Origin: Acinetobacter nosocomialis NIPH 2119
Lineage (GTDB): Bacteria; Pseudomonadota; Gammaproteobacteria; Pseudomonadales; Moraxellaceae
NCBI RefSeq assembly: GCF_000368085.1
Contig: NZ_KB849239.1
Coordinates: 254,544 to 318,543, forward strand
Direction: 5' to 3'
Length of the DNA: 64,000 bases
Of the stretch, positions 21,396-30,614 are shown piece after piece. Each line of letters starts with the position of its first letter. Positions within the stretch are counted from its first letter, which is position 1. A program made the translations under genes and the position numbers. Under the pieces are notes generated by a model that saw nothing but the letters and a program-made list of their open reading frames with translations, ran no database searches and was not told where the DNA came from.

Positions 21396-21552
21396 CACTT
21401 GTTGTGCTTAGCTCTAACCCTAGAGGTTTCGGTGGGCCAAAAGAATGGTCTGTTGTGGTGTTGATCTGCTTATAAAAGCTTTCCTCAATTTAATTGAGAG
21501 TGATCAATTGCGATGACAGCTTAAGCCTTTCTTCAATTAGGAGTAATCGACG
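21396..21552 (+). promoter_or_regulatory. Long 5' leader of rpmE, candidate L31 leader element
   Basis: About 155 bases separate the promoter from the rpmE start codon and hold no open reading frame. They contain short complementary stretches, for example CTCAATTTAATTGAG at 21484-21498. Many bacteria regulate rpmE through a structured leader bound by the L31 protein, so a similar role is possible. This is inferred from position and length; I did not fold it. Confidence 0.35.
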
Positions 21553-21777
21553 ATGCGCGCCGATATTCACCCAAAATATGAAAAATTAGTTGCAACTTGC
21601 TCATGCGGTAACGTAATCGAAACTCGTTCTGCTTTAGGTAAAGAAACTATTTACCTTGACGTATGTTCAGCTTGCCACCCTTTCTACACTGGTAAACAAA
21701 AGAATGTAGACACTGGTGGTCGTATCGACAAATTCAAACAACGTTTTGCTGGTATGTCTCGCTCTATCAAGCGTTAA
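21553..21777 (+). CDS. rpmE: 50S ribosomal protein L31, zinc-binding form
   Basis: A 74-residue ribosomal protein of the large subunit. Cys16, Cys18, Cys38 and Cys41 form the zinc site of the C+ type of L31. This is the form normally used when zinc is plentiful, in contrast to the zinc-free paralogue YkgM. A TAGGAG motif 9 bases upstream supports the start. The gene is alone on its transcript and is followed by a strong terminator. Confidence 0.97.
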   Translation: MRADIHPKYEKLVATCSCGNVIETRSALGKETIYLDVCSACHPFYTGKQKNVDTGGRIDKFKQRFAGMSRSIKR

Positions 21778-21793
21778 TACTTCAAAACGAAAC

Positions 21794-21820
21794 AAAAAAC
21801 GGGCTTATGCCCGTTTTTTG
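21794..21820. terminator. Terminator after rpmE
   Basis: The stem AAAAACGGGC/GCCCGTTTTT with a TTAT loop is flanked by A and T runs. It can also serve the convergent FimX-like gene. Confidence 0.85.
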
Positions 21821-21839
21821 TTTTTAGCGTCCAAGACCA

Positions 21840-23963
21840 TTACTGGTCTTGCACATCTGTTAAACGATCAAGCTTCTTCTGAAAATAATCACCTTGTAAG
21901 AAACGTGTTTCCACATTCCATGCATTGGCAAACAGGTTCATGTCATTTAAGTTAGCTAATAAAATTCCAATTGGTTTTACAGTCAAATAGTTAAATACTT
22001 TTTCTTGCAAGCTATTGAGTCCTTGGTCTGAGCTTAATAGATCAGTTTTGCTAGACTGCAGTTTTACAAGCTGGATATCAAGCTGCTGTAAAATTGAATC
22101 GCTATATATAGAAGAAGCAAAGTCTCGGATTGAAACTTCTGCACCATGTTGACGTAAACGACCAATCAGCGGTTGAACTGTTGGAAGGTAGTGCTGAAGA
22201 GCTTGTTCCGAAAATTGCAAAATCAAAGGACATTCAAGTTTACTACCAATGATAGTAAGCAGTTTGGAAATCAGCTCAGGGAAGGTTTTATCTTTCAGCA
22301 AAATATCAATATTAAGGTTAATAATGAGCCTTGCTTTAGGATACTGAGCAATGAAATTATGAAGCTGTTTACAGGCTTCTACTAATATCCAGCGATCTAG
22401 TTGAATTGATAGTTCAGCATCTTCTTTTAATTCAGCTAAGTCATTTAAATCATGCCATTGTTCGTCTGCAATAAAGCCACTCGTTACTTCATAGTTATGA
22501 GTTTCTTCATCATGTTTATCGTAAATTTGCTGATACTTAAGATGTATCTCACCTTTAGCTAATTTTTGTTTCAACTGCTGTAGCAAAGAAGACTGCGAAG
22601 TCACCTCAAAGTGCTCAATCGTTAAATCAAGAGGAACAGCTTCAATGCTCGGCGAAACTGGTTTTTCTACAATAGGCGTTATTTCAAGCTGAGGGGTAAC
22701 TTGAGGTAGGTTCTGCTTTTCAGCTTCATTAAGTAATGAGCTAAATGTAGTTTCAGTTAATGGTTGGTTAAGCGGAGCATAGCCAAGTTTTAACTGTACC
22801 GAAAAGTTTTGCTCATTCACTTTTAACAAGTGTTCTTTTTGCAAAGTTTGTAAACTCGTCAACTGAGAATTTAAAACCGTACTATTTTCAGCTTGTAAAA
22901 TCCCGACATAACTGCCCAAGTCGACTTGGAAAATCGGCATCTGAGCATGGTCTTTTAAAAAACCATGTAGCTGATTGAAATAAAGTCCTAAAGTTTGCCA
23001 ACCTTGTTGAAAAAGTCGTTCTGGACACTGTGCAAGTCTAAATAGAACCAGAGCATTTGCTTGGGCAGGGTGGGTCGATAAATGACGATTAATCTGTGGC
23101 CAAGCTGCACTTAATCCAGTCGTTTTTTCGGTTAGTGCTGTATTTGCTGGTGATTTTAAATCAACTTGATAGTCGATGGTCAGTTGTACAGCATCTTCTT
23201 CTTGGCTCGGAATAAATTCCAGTTTTAAAGCATTATTACCAGAAATAGCTTGATGCTGACTTTGAATTTCGAAACGTGCTTGATCAAACTGGCCTAAAGA
23301 AATTTTCTTAAAACGTTGTTTAAAAATATTTAAATCGTTAGGTTGTAAGACATCTAAAATCGGCAAACCAATAATATCTTCTTCTTGCTGGAAACCAAAA
23401 AGATTCAAATATTCGGTATTTGCCTTAATATGTATACCTTCTTGAAAAATAGCGACCGCTTTATGGCTGCTATCGACCAGTGTTTGCGTATGTGTATGAA
23501 TGGTATCAAGCTCAGCCAAAAGACGCTGCTCTTTCTGTAAAAGGCGGCTATATGACAGCGCTCGAACAAGCGTAATATAGAAATAGTCCAAAGGTTCTAA
23601 TGGAACTACATCATAAATACCTTTTTGAATATAGTTTTGATATTGCGATGATTGGTAGTCATCTGGTTGTAAAAGTAAAATTGGAAGCTGTGGCTGTTCT
23701 GAGGCTTGAACAAGGGAGAGAGTTTGTTCAATTTTCAAATCATACGCACGACCAAAAATAATGACATCCCACGATGTATTTAACTGCTTTTCAAAACTTT
23801 TTAAATCATCAAGTAATAAGGCATTAACTTGATAATCATTCCCCGATAATAAAGTTAAAATTTGGTTATAACGTAACTGGTTATCATCAATAATGAGTAA
23901 ACGTATTTCAGTACGTTTTAACTTTTTAGATAGTAAAGAGTTTCTCACTTTAATGCTTCCCAT
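21840..23963 (-). CDS. FimX-like protein with degenerate REC, PAS, GGDEF and EAL domains
   Basis: A 707-residue protein. Domains in order: a receiver-like domain (about 18-135) whose acceptor Asp position reads VIIFGRAYD, so no phosphoacceptor is visible; a PAS domain (about 150-260); a GGDEF-like domain (about 285-400) with DLGSYVGIL where the signature should be; and an EAL-like domain (about 455-700). In the last, EAL is EVT, DDFG is RDFA and the AEGVE glutamate is missing. All enzymatic sites thus appear lost, as in FimX of Pseudomonas, a c-di-GMP-binding protein needed for type IV pilus assembly. A role as c-di-GMP sensor is inference. Its start overlaps the upstream PilZ gene by 19 bases, so the two are probably one operon. 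Confidence 0.82.
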   Translation of the reverse strand: MGSIKVRNSLLSKKLKRTEIRLLIIDDNQLRYNQILTLLSGNDYQVNALLLDDLKSFEKQLNTSWDVIIFGRAYDLKIEQTLSLVQASEQPQLPILLLQPDDYQSSQYQNYIQKGIYDVVPLEPLDYFYITLVRALSYSRLLQKEQRLLAELDTIHTHTQTLVDSSHKAVAIFQEGIHIKANTEYLNLFGFQQEEDIIGLPILDVLQPNDLNIFKQRFKKISLGQFDQARFEIQSQHQAISGNNALKLEFIPSQEEDAVQLTIDYQVDLKSPANTALTEKTTGLSAAWPQINRHLSTHPAQANALVLFRLAQCPERLFQQGWQTLGLYFNQLHGFLKDHAQMPIFQVDLGSYVGILQAENSTVLNSQLTSLQTLQKEHLLKVNEQNFSVQLKLGYAPLNQPLTETTFSSLLNEAEKQNLPQVTPQLEITPIVEKPVSPSIEAVPLDLTIEHFEVTSQSSLLQQLKQKLAKGEIHLKYQQIYDKHDEETHNYEVTSGFIADEQWHDLNDLAELKEDAELSIQLDRWILVEACKQLHNFIAQYPKARLIINLNIDILLKDKTFPELISKLLTIIGSKLECPLILQFSEQALQHYLPTVQPLIGRLRQHGAEVSIRDFASSIYSDSILQQLDIQLVKLQSSKTDLLSSDQGLNSLQEKVFNYLTVKPIGILLANLNDMNLFANAWNVETRFLQGDYFQKKLDRLTDVQDQ

Positions 23964-25693
23964 AAATCTTGGTTATTCGCGTTACTATTCTTTTTCAGCA
24001 TGAACTGATCAAGCAGATGTTGTTGCTGCTCATTCAAAAGTTCAAATTGAAATTGAATAAAACTTTGAGTAATGAGTTGTGCTTTGAGTAGATACACTTT
24101 GATTTCTTCTGTCCCCAATCGTAAATGAATTGTTTGTTGCTCTCTAAAAATTTGAGACCCCGGTAAAATAAGCGTGTTTTGTATTTCTTCTAGGTTTTGA
24201 GTTTGTAGTAATAGTGCAGGGTGGTAATTACGAGTATGGCGCTCTGCCTGAATATGTACGGCACAAGGGAACATGGCTTGCGAAAGAATTTCTAAACCCA
24301 GCTCCAGACTTTTTTCAGTCGATTGTTTAATCCAGCGAATCACACCGCCACGCCACTGACCATGCAGCGTTTCTTTGACTAAAATATATTCGCCAGTTCT
24401 TAAGTTTTTAGGGGCTTCACCAGACCATTTAATACGGTAGCCATTAACACTAATATCAAGCACTGTAGTTTGGTAAATCGTCTTGCTCTCACGACTCAAG
24501 CGCTGATACGAGCTGGTCTGTTGCTCTTTTTTTTCTAAGTTTGATAAAACTTTCGATTCACTTTGTAGATTATAGTTATTGTTAAGCTGTAGCGTTTCTT
24601 CAAAGTTTTTTGCTTTAGATAAATAAAAATGAGCAGTACTTAAGCCAAAACAGATTTGCAATGCAGCATTGTATTCATAACGTTCATGACGGCGCTGTGC
24701 TGTGGTACCCAAAATGGTTTGAACGTGAAATTTTAGTGCTGGACTCAAATAAATCTTTTCATTTTTAGACATGTATTGAGCATTTTTATGCATGGTGGCA
24801 GTCACATGCTCAAGCAAGGCTTGTGTACTAATGAAAATGCTTGGGTTGAAATTTGAGCTTTGCTTTTTGTTATATACAGGCGGATGGTCTTTAGTCGGAT
24901 CGACTACATATTTAGTTAAAGCAGAGTCTTTAGGCAAGATTTGAATCATGCGTGCCCAGTCAAAACTACATTGAAACAAAGCCTGAATTTCTGATTGACG
25001 AATCTGATTGGTATTAAAAATATCTAATAAAATCAGCTGAGCATATGCCTGTGTAATATTTGCTAAAGGGTGCTGTACACCTTGAATATGATTAATATTG
25101 GTTAAATGATATTTATACTGAACGGCTGTTTCATAAAGTTGATGAGCAATTAACCATTGACCTTTTACAGGTTCGCTGTAGAGCATATGCTGTTGGTATA
25201 AAAGGTTGGTGAGTTGCTGCAATGCATGGAATGTCGCCAAAATACGCGCAGTTTGTAAGTTTTTCTTTTGTTTAAAAGAAAATAAAGAGAACTTTTGTCT
25301 TTGTAGCTGCTCGTGGCTGGTCTGTGCAATATTTAAATAAATGCTGGCAAAATAACAACGCAGCAGCATTGCCAGCTCAATAATATGCTCGTTACGGTCG
25401 GTACTAATCACCCCTTGGTTAAAGAAGTTCTTTTCTAAGCTTGCCAAAACATTATTAATAGTTGGGTGAAGCGTTTGAATTAAGTCAAAGCGGAGCGTTT
25501 CACTGCAATTTAATTCATTTAACTCCAAAATTGCGGTAAATAACGCTTTTGAAGTATCACCCAATTGCATAATAGAAAGGGTAGTGACCCATTCATTAAG
25601 ATCTTTAATGTTGGCTTCACAAAAGCTTAACCGTTCACGGGTACGTGAGGTTTGATTGTGAAAAATGTCCGAAAGTGCATTATTCATCATCAC
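23945..25693 (-). CDS. PilZ-domain protein, probable c-di-GMP effector
   Basis: A 582-residue cytoplasmic protein. The first 330 residues are a helical region with no domain I recognise. A PilZ domain follows (about 334-475): the RxxxR motif is RRHER and the second motif is DISVNG, both complete, so it should bind c-di-GMP. The last 110 residues are an unassigned beta-rich region. No membrane segment is visible. The overlap with the FimX-like gene indicates they act together, perhaps in type IV pilus control. The start could be any of the first three ATGs (25693, 25690, 25687). Confidence 0.82.
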   Translation of the reverse strand: MMMNNALSDIFHNQTSRTRERLSFCEANIKDLNEWVTTLSIMQLGDTSKALFTAILELNELNCSETLRFDLIQTLHPTINNVLASLEKNFFNQGVISTDRNEHIIELAMLLRCYFASIYLNIAQTSHEQLQRQKFSLFSFKQKKNLQTARILATFHALQQLTNLLYQQHMLYSEPVKGQWLIAHQLYETAVQYKYHLTNINHIQGVQHPLANITQAYAQLILLDIFNTNQIRQSEIQALFQCSFDWARMIQILPKDSALTKYVVDPTKDHPPVYNKKQSSNFNPSIFISTQALLEHVTATMHKNAQYMSKNEKIYLSPALKFHVQTILGTTAQRRHERYEYNAALQICFGLSTAHFYLSKAKNFEETLQLNNNYNLQSESKVLSNLEKKEQQTSSYQRLSRESKTIYQTTVLDISVNGYRIKWSGEAPKNLRTGEYILVKETLHGQWRGGVIRWIKQSTEKSLELGLEILSQAMFPCAVHIQAERHTRNYHPALLLQTQNLEEIQNTLILPGSQIFREQQTIHLRLGTEEIKVYLLKAQLITQSFIQFQFELLNEQQQHLLDQFMLKKNSNANNQDLWEALK

Positions 25694-25705
25694 TTATTAT
25701 ATAAC

Positions 25706-26722
25706 TCAAAAAGTTGTAGCCCCAAAAAGCGGTGTTTTATTCTTTTCGCCCGCAATTTCCCTGACGAGTTTAGGAACCAGATATCCAGGTAGGCTCGCTA
25801 ACACGTCTTGATATATCGCATCTATTTCAGATGGCATTAAATCAAAATGTTGTGCGCCTTTTACTTTATCTAATACGTGTAAGTAATATGGCATAACGCG
25901 AGCTTCAAATAGACGATAACTTAAATCAGTTAAAGTTTGAGCAGAATCATTGACACCTTTTAGCAATACAGCCTGATTTAGTACAGTAATGTGGTGCGAA
26001 GATAACTCCATCAACTTTGAACAAGTAAAGTCATCGAGTTCAGAAGCATGGTTTGAGTGTACCACCAGAATAATACGCAGCCTACTGTTTTTTAATAAAG
26101 AAATAAGCTCTTCGTCGATTCGATTTGGAATGACAATTGGAACTCGTGAATGAATTCGCAAAATCTTAACTTGTTTGAGAGATGATAAGCGTTCTAGCCA
26201 AAGTGCAAGCTTACGATTAGAAAGCGTAAGGGGGTCACCTCCACTTAAAATCACTTCATTAATATCAGGATTAGCTTCGATATAATTTTTAATATTGAGC
26301 CAATCATCATTTTTTGGCAGATTTTCCTGATACGGGAAGTGACGACGGAAACAGTAACGACAATGCACAGCACATGCGCCTGTTAAGGTCAGTAAAAAAC
26401 GAGATTTATATTTATGTAAAACACCCGGTAACTGATTGGCTGCTTCTTCACCTAAAGGGTCGGTTACAAACTCAGGATGCTCTTCAAGCTCTAAATGATG
26501 AGGTAATACTTGTAGTAAAAGCGGGTCAAGCGGGTTTTTAGCGTTCATTTTTCCGACGAACGCACGAGGAACACGCAATTTAAACTTTTCAGAAGCCAGA
26601 ATCGCACCTGATAATAGCTGATCTGAGGATAACTCGAGTAGGCTTAGCAGTTCAAAAGGATCAGTAATAAGGTCACTGAGTTGTGATTGCCAGTTTTGCT
26701 CTTGGTATAAATAGTTTATCAT
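25706..26722 (-). CDS. epmB: EF-P beta-lysylation protein EpmB (radical SAM 2,3-aminomutase)
   Basis: A 338-residue radical SAM enzyme. It converts (S)-alpha-lysine to (R)-beta-lysine, which EpmA attaches to elongation factor P. The iron-sulphur cluster motif is Cys117-x3-Cys121-x2-Cys124, in a family context (LTLTGACAVHCRYCFRRHFP). Other conserved blocks are EVILSGGDPL and RIHSRVP. The gene is divergent from efp with 73 bases between the starts, which supports the assignment. epmA is not in the window. Confidence 0.95.
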   Translation of the reverse strand: MINYLYQEQNWQSQLSDLITDPFELLSLLELSSDQLLSGAILASEKFKLRVPRAFVGKMNAKNPLDPLLLQVLPHHLELEEHPEFVTDPLGEEAANQLPGVLHKYKSRFLLTLTGACAVHCRYCFRRHFPYQENLPKNDDWLNIKNYIEANPDINEVILSGGDPLTLSNRKLALWLERLSSLKQVKILRIHSRVPIVIPNRIDEELISLLKNSRLRIILVVHSNHASELDDFTCSKLMELSSHHITVLNQAVLLKGVNDSAQTLTDLSYRLFEARVMPYYLHVLDKVKGAQHFDLMPSEIDAIYQDVLASLPGYLVPKLVREIAGEKNKTPLFGATTF

Positions 26723-26795
26723 TTGACACGATTAAGATAATGCAACAACGCATTATATCGCATAGTTGACTTGTTAAGTTTGGAGTGTGCCTTTC

Positions 26796-27365
26796 ATGGC
26801 CTATTATTCTACAAATGATTTCAAAGCTGGCCTTAAGGTTATGCTTGATGGTAACCCATGTTCTATCATGGAAAACGAATATGTAAAACCAGGTAAAGGT
26901 CAAGCGTTCAACCGTGTAAAATTACGTAACCTTAAAACTGGCAAAGTATTAGAAAAAACTTTCAAATCAGGTGACTCTTTAGAAGCGGCTGACATCGTTG
27001 AAGTTGAAATGGATTACTTATACAACGATGGTGAAATGTGGAACTTCATGGATCCTGTAACTTTTGAGCAAATCGCTGCAGACAAAACTGCAATGGGCGA
27101 TGCTGCTAAATGGTTAAAAGACGATTCAAATGAAAAATGTACAATTATGTTGTTCAACGGTGTACCTTTAACTGTAAACCCACCGAACTTCGTTGTATTA
27201 AAAATCGTTGAAACTGATCCGGGCGTACGTGGTGATACATCTGGCGGTGGCGGTAAACCAGCTAAGCTTGAAACAGGTGCGGTTGTTCGTGTTCCGTTAT
27301 TTGTTCAGCAAGAAGAAAGCGTTCGTGTAGATACTCGTACTGGTGAGTATTTAGAGCGTGCATAA
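26796..27365 (+). CDS. efp: Elongation factor P
   Basis: A 189-residue translation factor that relieves ribosome stalling at polyproline. Lys34, in the conserved loop [10 protein letters not shown], is the residue that EpmA/EpmB modify. The three KOW/OB-like domains are intact, ending in the usual [14 protein letters not shown]. The start is ATG 26796 with GGAG upstream; the GTG at 26787 is less likely. It is divergent from epmB and ends at a strong terminator. Confidence 0.97.
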   Translation: MAYYSTNDFKAGLKVMLDGNPCSIMENEYVKPGKGQAFNRVKLRNLKTGKVLEKTFKSGDSLEAADIVEVEMDYLYNDGEMWNFMDPVTFEQIAADKTAMGDAAKWLKDDSNEKCTIMLFNGVPLTVNPPNFVVLKIVETDPGVRGDTSGGGGKPAKLETGAVVRVPLFVQQEESVRVDTRTGEYLERA

Positions 27366-27390
27366 TAGTTAAAAAATAAACTATTATCGA

Positions 27391-27419
27391 AGGGATGATG
27401 TAAATCATCCCTTTTTTTA
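27391..27419 (+). terminator. Rho-independent terminator after efp
   Basis: The stem AGGGATGATG/CATCATCCCT (loop TAAAT, partly paired) is followed by seven T. Confidence 0.8.
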
Positions 27420-27529
27420 TGCGAAAGTATAAGAGGAAAAAAGAAAAAGGAGGAGTAGAGTCACAGGGATTAAGAGAAACAGTACATAACAATATAAAAA
27501 TGCTGTAGTTATTTATTGAGAGGTTAAGA

Positions 27530-29626
27530 ATGGACACAATGCAAGCGAAATCTACGCTTCCCTCCAAGCTGGTCTGGAGCCTAGTGGCAATTATAGGTGC
27601 AATTTCTTTTGGGATGCTGGCACTCAGTCGTGGTGAACATGTTAACGCGGTTTGGCTTGTACTGGCTGCAGCATGTGTATATAGCATCGCATATCGATTT
27701 TATAGTCTATTTATTGCAACTAAAGTATTTGAATTAAACCCAAGACGTTTAACCCCAGCACATCGTTTAGCCGATGGTCTGGATTATGTACCCACCAATA
27801 AATATGTGCTTTTCGGTCACCACTTTGCTGCAATTGCTGGAGCAGGACCGTTAGTTGGACCAATTCTGGCTGCACAAATGGGCTTTTTACCAGGAACGAT
27901 CTGGTTATTGGTCGGTGTAGTGCTGGCGGGTGCAGTACAAGACTTTTTAGTTTTATTTATCTCAACACGCCGTGATGGCCGATCACTTGGTGAAATGGCA
28001 AAGCAGGAACTTGGTTCTTTTGCTGGTGTTGTGGTTATGTTGGGCGCACTCGGGGTAATGATTATTATCCTTGCCGTACTGGCGTTGGTGGTTGTTAAAG
28101 CACTTGCACATAGTCCATGGGGTGTCTTTAGTATTGCAGCCACCATTCCAATTGCATTGTTCATGGGCGTTTATATGCGCTTTATCCGTCCGGGACGTAT
28201 TGCAGAAGTTTCAATTATTGGCTTTGTTTTAATGATGCTGGCAATTGTCTATGGTGGACATGTTGCAGCAGACCCATACTGGGGTGAGTTCTTCACTTTA
28301 ACAGGTACACAACTTACTTGGTGTCTCATTATTTATGGTTTTATCGCATCGGTATTGCCAGTTTGGTTGTTATTAGCACCGCGTGATTATTTATCTACCT
28401 TCCTCAAAATCGGGGTGATTCTTGGTTTGGCGGTGGGTATTATCATTGCATTACCTGAATTGAAAATGCCGGCTGTAACCCACTTCATTGATGGTACAGG
28501 TCCAGTTTTCTCAGGTAGCTTATTCCCATTCCTATTTATTACCATTGCTTGTGGTGCCATTTCTGGTTTCCATGCGCTTGTTTCTAGTGGTACAACACCA
28601 AAACTCGTCGATAACGAAGCTGACATGCGCATGATTGGCTATGGCGGTATGCTTATGGAGTCTTTTGTCGGGATCATGGCAATGATCTGTGCGACAGTGT
28701 TAGACCCAGGTGTGTACTTTGCGATTAATGCGCCAGCGGCAGTACTCGGTACAACTGTAGAAACTGCGGCAGAAGCTGTACGTAACTTAGGTTTTGTTGT
28801 TACCCCAGAAATGCTGACCGTGTTGGCTCAAGAAGTAGGTGAAAGCTCGATTCTTTCACGTACAGGTGGTGCACCTACCTTCGCTATTGGTATGGCTCAT
28901 ATCATTTCTGAAATTTTTAATAGCCGCCAAATGATGGCATTTTGGTATCACTTTGCCATTTTGTTTGAAGCATTGTTTATTTTAACTGCTGTCGATGCCG
29001 GTACTCGTGCTTGTCGTTTCATGGTGCAAGACACGGTAGGTATTGTTATTCCTGCGGTTAAAGCATCAGGTTCATTCTTTGGTAATTTGGTTGGTACAGC
29101 GGTTGCAGTAGGTGGATGGGGCTTCTTTGTTTATCAAGGTGTAATTGACCCACTTGGTGGTGTTAACTCATTATGGCCTTTATTTGGTGTTGGTAACCAA
29201 ATGCTGGCTTCTATGGCACTCATTTTAGGTACAGTCATTCTGTTTAAAATGAAAAAAGAAAAATATGTATGGGTAACGATTTTTCCGACTATTTTCTTAT
29301 TCGTGACCTGTATGACTGCGGGTTGGCAAAAGATTTTCCACGAAAATCCAAAAATTGGTTTCTTGGCGCAAGCGCATAAGTTCTCTGACGCGATTGCTCG
29401 TGGTGAAATTATTAAACCAGCCAAAACTATTGCTGAGATGCAAAACATTGTGATGTCGAATCAGATTAATGCTGCGCTTTGTGGCTTCTTTATGATTGTA
29501 TCGATTGTCATGATTATTGCCTCAATTGGTATTGTTCGCCGTGCTTTAGCGAGTCCGAAACCGACTGTAAATGAAGCGCCTGCGGTATATGCCGATCCTG
29601 AAGTGGTTACCACTCGAGGAGAATAA
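27530..29626 (+). CDS. cstA: Carbon starvation protein CstA, peptide/pyruvate transporter family
   Basis: A 698-residue membrane protein with about 16-18 helices. It has the CstA N-terminal pattern: AYRFYSLFIATKVFELN, RLADGLDYVPTNKYVLFGHHFAAIAGAGPLVGP (positions about 84-112) and STRRDGRSLGE. Members import peptides (CstA) or pyruvate (BtsT) in E. coli, and which one applies here cannot be told by eye. GAGAGG precedes the start by 6 bases. It is co-transcribed with the small YbdD-like gene 2 bases downstream, the pairing seen in enterobacteria. Confidence 0.93.
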   Translation: MDTMQAKSTLPSKLVWSLVAIIGAISFGMLALSRGEHVNAVWLVLAAACVYSIAYRFYSLFIATKVFELNPRRLTPAHRLADGLDYVPTNKYVLFGHHFAAIAGAGPLVGPILAAQMGFLPGTIWLLVGVVLAGAVQDFLVLFISTRRDGRSLGEMAKQELGSFAGVVVMLGALGVMIIILAVLALVVVKALAHSPWGVFSIAATIPIALFMGVYMRFIRPGRIAEVSIIGFVLMMLAIVYGGHVAADPYWGEFFTLTGTQLTWCLIIYGFIASVLPVWLLLAPRDYLSTFLKIGVILGLAVGIIIALPELKMPAVTHFIDGTGPVFSGSLFPFLFITIACGAISGFHALVSSGTTPKLVDNEADMRMIGYGGMLMESFVGIMAMICATVLDPGVYFAINAPAAVLGTTVETAAEAVRNLGFVVTPEMLTVLAQEVGESSILSRTGGAPTFAIGMAHIISEIFNSRQMMAFWYHFAILFEALFILTAVDAGTRACRFMVQDTVGIVIPAVKASGSFFGNLVGTAVAVGGWGFFVYQGVIDPLGGVNSLWPLFGVGNQMLASMALILGTVILFKMKKEKYVWVTIFPTIFLFVTCMTAGWQKIFHENPKIGFLAQAHKFSDAIARGEIIKPAKTIAEMQNIVMSNQINAALCGFFMIVSIVMIIASIGIVRRALASPKPTVNEAPAVYADPEVVTTRGE

Positions 29627-29628
29627 AG

Positions 29629-29931
29629 ATGAATTTTAAATTTGCAAAAAATGGAACTGTCATTATTGCGAAAATCATCAAAATGACAGTGCTCTCGCAA
29701 AAAGAGCTATTACTTTCTCCAAAGAACTGGTCGCGTATAGCAACCTTGTGGCAACGTTTACAGCAAAGTTTCCGACTGATGGTTGGTGTGCCGGACTATC
29801 AAACATATTTGGAGCATATGAAAGCCCATCATCCAGATTTAACACCTATGGATGCAAAGACTTTCTATCGACATTGTGTTGATGTGCGTTATCCATCGGC
29901 AGGTGGTACTTTGAAGAAATGCCCTTGTTAA
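29629..29931 (+). CDS. YbdD/YjiX family small protein
   Basis: A 100-residue protein. The second half matches the YbdD/YjiX family (DUF466): RLMVGVPDYQTYLEHM, a His-rich segment (HHPDLTPM), DAKTFYRHCVDVRYP and a Cys-terminated end. In E. coli the equivalents ybdD and yjiX lie next to cstA and btsT. The N-terminal 45 residues are longer than in E. coli YbdD (65 residues) and less conserved. Function is unknown, but it probably supports the CstA transporter. Confidence 0.88.
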   Translation: MNFKFAKNGTVIIAKIIKMTVLSQKELLLSPKNWSRIATLWQRLQQSFRLMVGVPDYQTYLEHMKAHHPDLTPMDAKTFYRHCVDVRYPSAGGTLKKCPC

Positions 29932-29959
29932 GTTGAGCTTGATATTTGGCTAACCAAAG

Positions 29960-29996
29960 ACGGTATGTGGTTGAACCATGTACCGTTTTACTTTTT
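29960..29996 (+). terminator. Probable terminator after the cstA operon
   Basis: The stem ACGGTATGTGGT/ACCATGTACCGT, with two G-T pairs, is followed by TTTTACTTTTT. Confidence 0.6.
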
Positions 29997-30057
29997 GGGA
30001 AATGAAAAAAGTTTGCTCAAAGTCTGCTCATTTGTATTTTTTTCAATGGCAAATCTC

Positions 30058-30086
30058 TTGTTTTGCTTTTGAAAAATGAATATGAT
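30058..30086 (+). promoter_or_regulatory. Probable sigma-70 promoter of tRNA-Val
   Basis: TTGTTT (30058-30063) and TATGAT (30081-30086) are spaced by exactly 17 bases. The predicted transcription start is about 6 bases before the tRNA. Confidence 0.6.
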
Positions 30087-30098
30087 GCTTTCCATTCT

Positions 30099-30175
30099 AG
30101 GTGTATAGCTCAGTTGGTTAGAGCGCTACGTTGACATCGTAGAGGTCTCCAGTTCGAGTCTGGATATACCTACCA
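30099..30175 (+). tRNA. tRNA-Val (anticodon GAC)
   Basis: A complete 77-base cloverleaf with an encoded CCA end. The acceptor stem AGGTGTA/TATACCT has one G-T pair. The anticodon stem CTACG/CGTAG encloses the loop TTGACAT, so the anticodon GAC (30133-30135) reads GUC valine codons. The T arm is CCAG-TTCGAGT-CTGG. A promoter lies upstream and a terminator downstream, so it is a single-gene transcript. The tRNA borders an accessory region, a frequent integration point. Confidence 0.96.
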
Positions 30176-30183
30176 AGATTTAT

Positions 30184-30227
30184 AAAGGGTTTACATCGTT
30201 TTAATAACATGTAAGCCCTTTTTTTAT
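30184..30227 (+). terminator. Terminator after tRNA-Val
   Basis: The stem AGGGTTTACAT/ATGTAAGCCCT with a 12-base loop is followed by seven T. Confidence 0.75.
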
Positions 30228-30579
30228 GCCTGTTTTTGGAGTTAAACCGATTAGAATTAAAATCAACAGAGAAGATTGAAGCGGGATAGTGGGTGAGATG
30301 GCGACCTGCCCCCATTGAGATTAAGTTGTAAAAATGATCACGACAAGAAGCAGGTCATTAAGCTATTCATAAAATGGCTTTGGCAAGTTAGCCCACCTAA
30401 GCATTTAAGCAAATAGAACTAAGTCATGGGCCGAATATAGCATTCAAGCTTTACTTATACATAGGTTATTTTGGCTTAATTTGAAAGATTTGTTTTCTTT
30501 ATGAGCAATCAATTTTAAGTATATATAGCGCATATATTTAGTGGACAAATAAGTATTTTTATAGAAATAGCAGGTATAG
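30228..30579. other. Gene-free stretch after the tRNA, possible remnant
   Basis: About 350 bases with stop codons in all frames and no usable reading frame. A short inverted pair GACCTGC (near 30303) and GCAGGTC (near 30350) is visible. It may be decayed mobile-element sequence, but I cannot name a source and saw no repeat of the tRNA 3' end. Confidence 0.4.
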
Positions 30580-30610
30580 AAAAACGCCCTAAATAATTAG
30601 GGCTTTTTTA
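30580..30610 (-). terminator. Terminator after the effector/immunity cassette
   Basis: GCCCTAA/TTAGGGC encloses ATAA, with TTTTT on the minus-strand side and TTTTTT on the plus-strand side. It lies just downstream of the lipoprotein gene stop. Confidence 0.7.
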
Positions 30611-30614
30611 TTAC

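Noticed and set aside
30118..30315. A 65-codon reading frame on the minus strand across the tRNA
   Set aside because: It overlaps the well-formed tRNA-Val and its terminator, and its product has no protein-like character.
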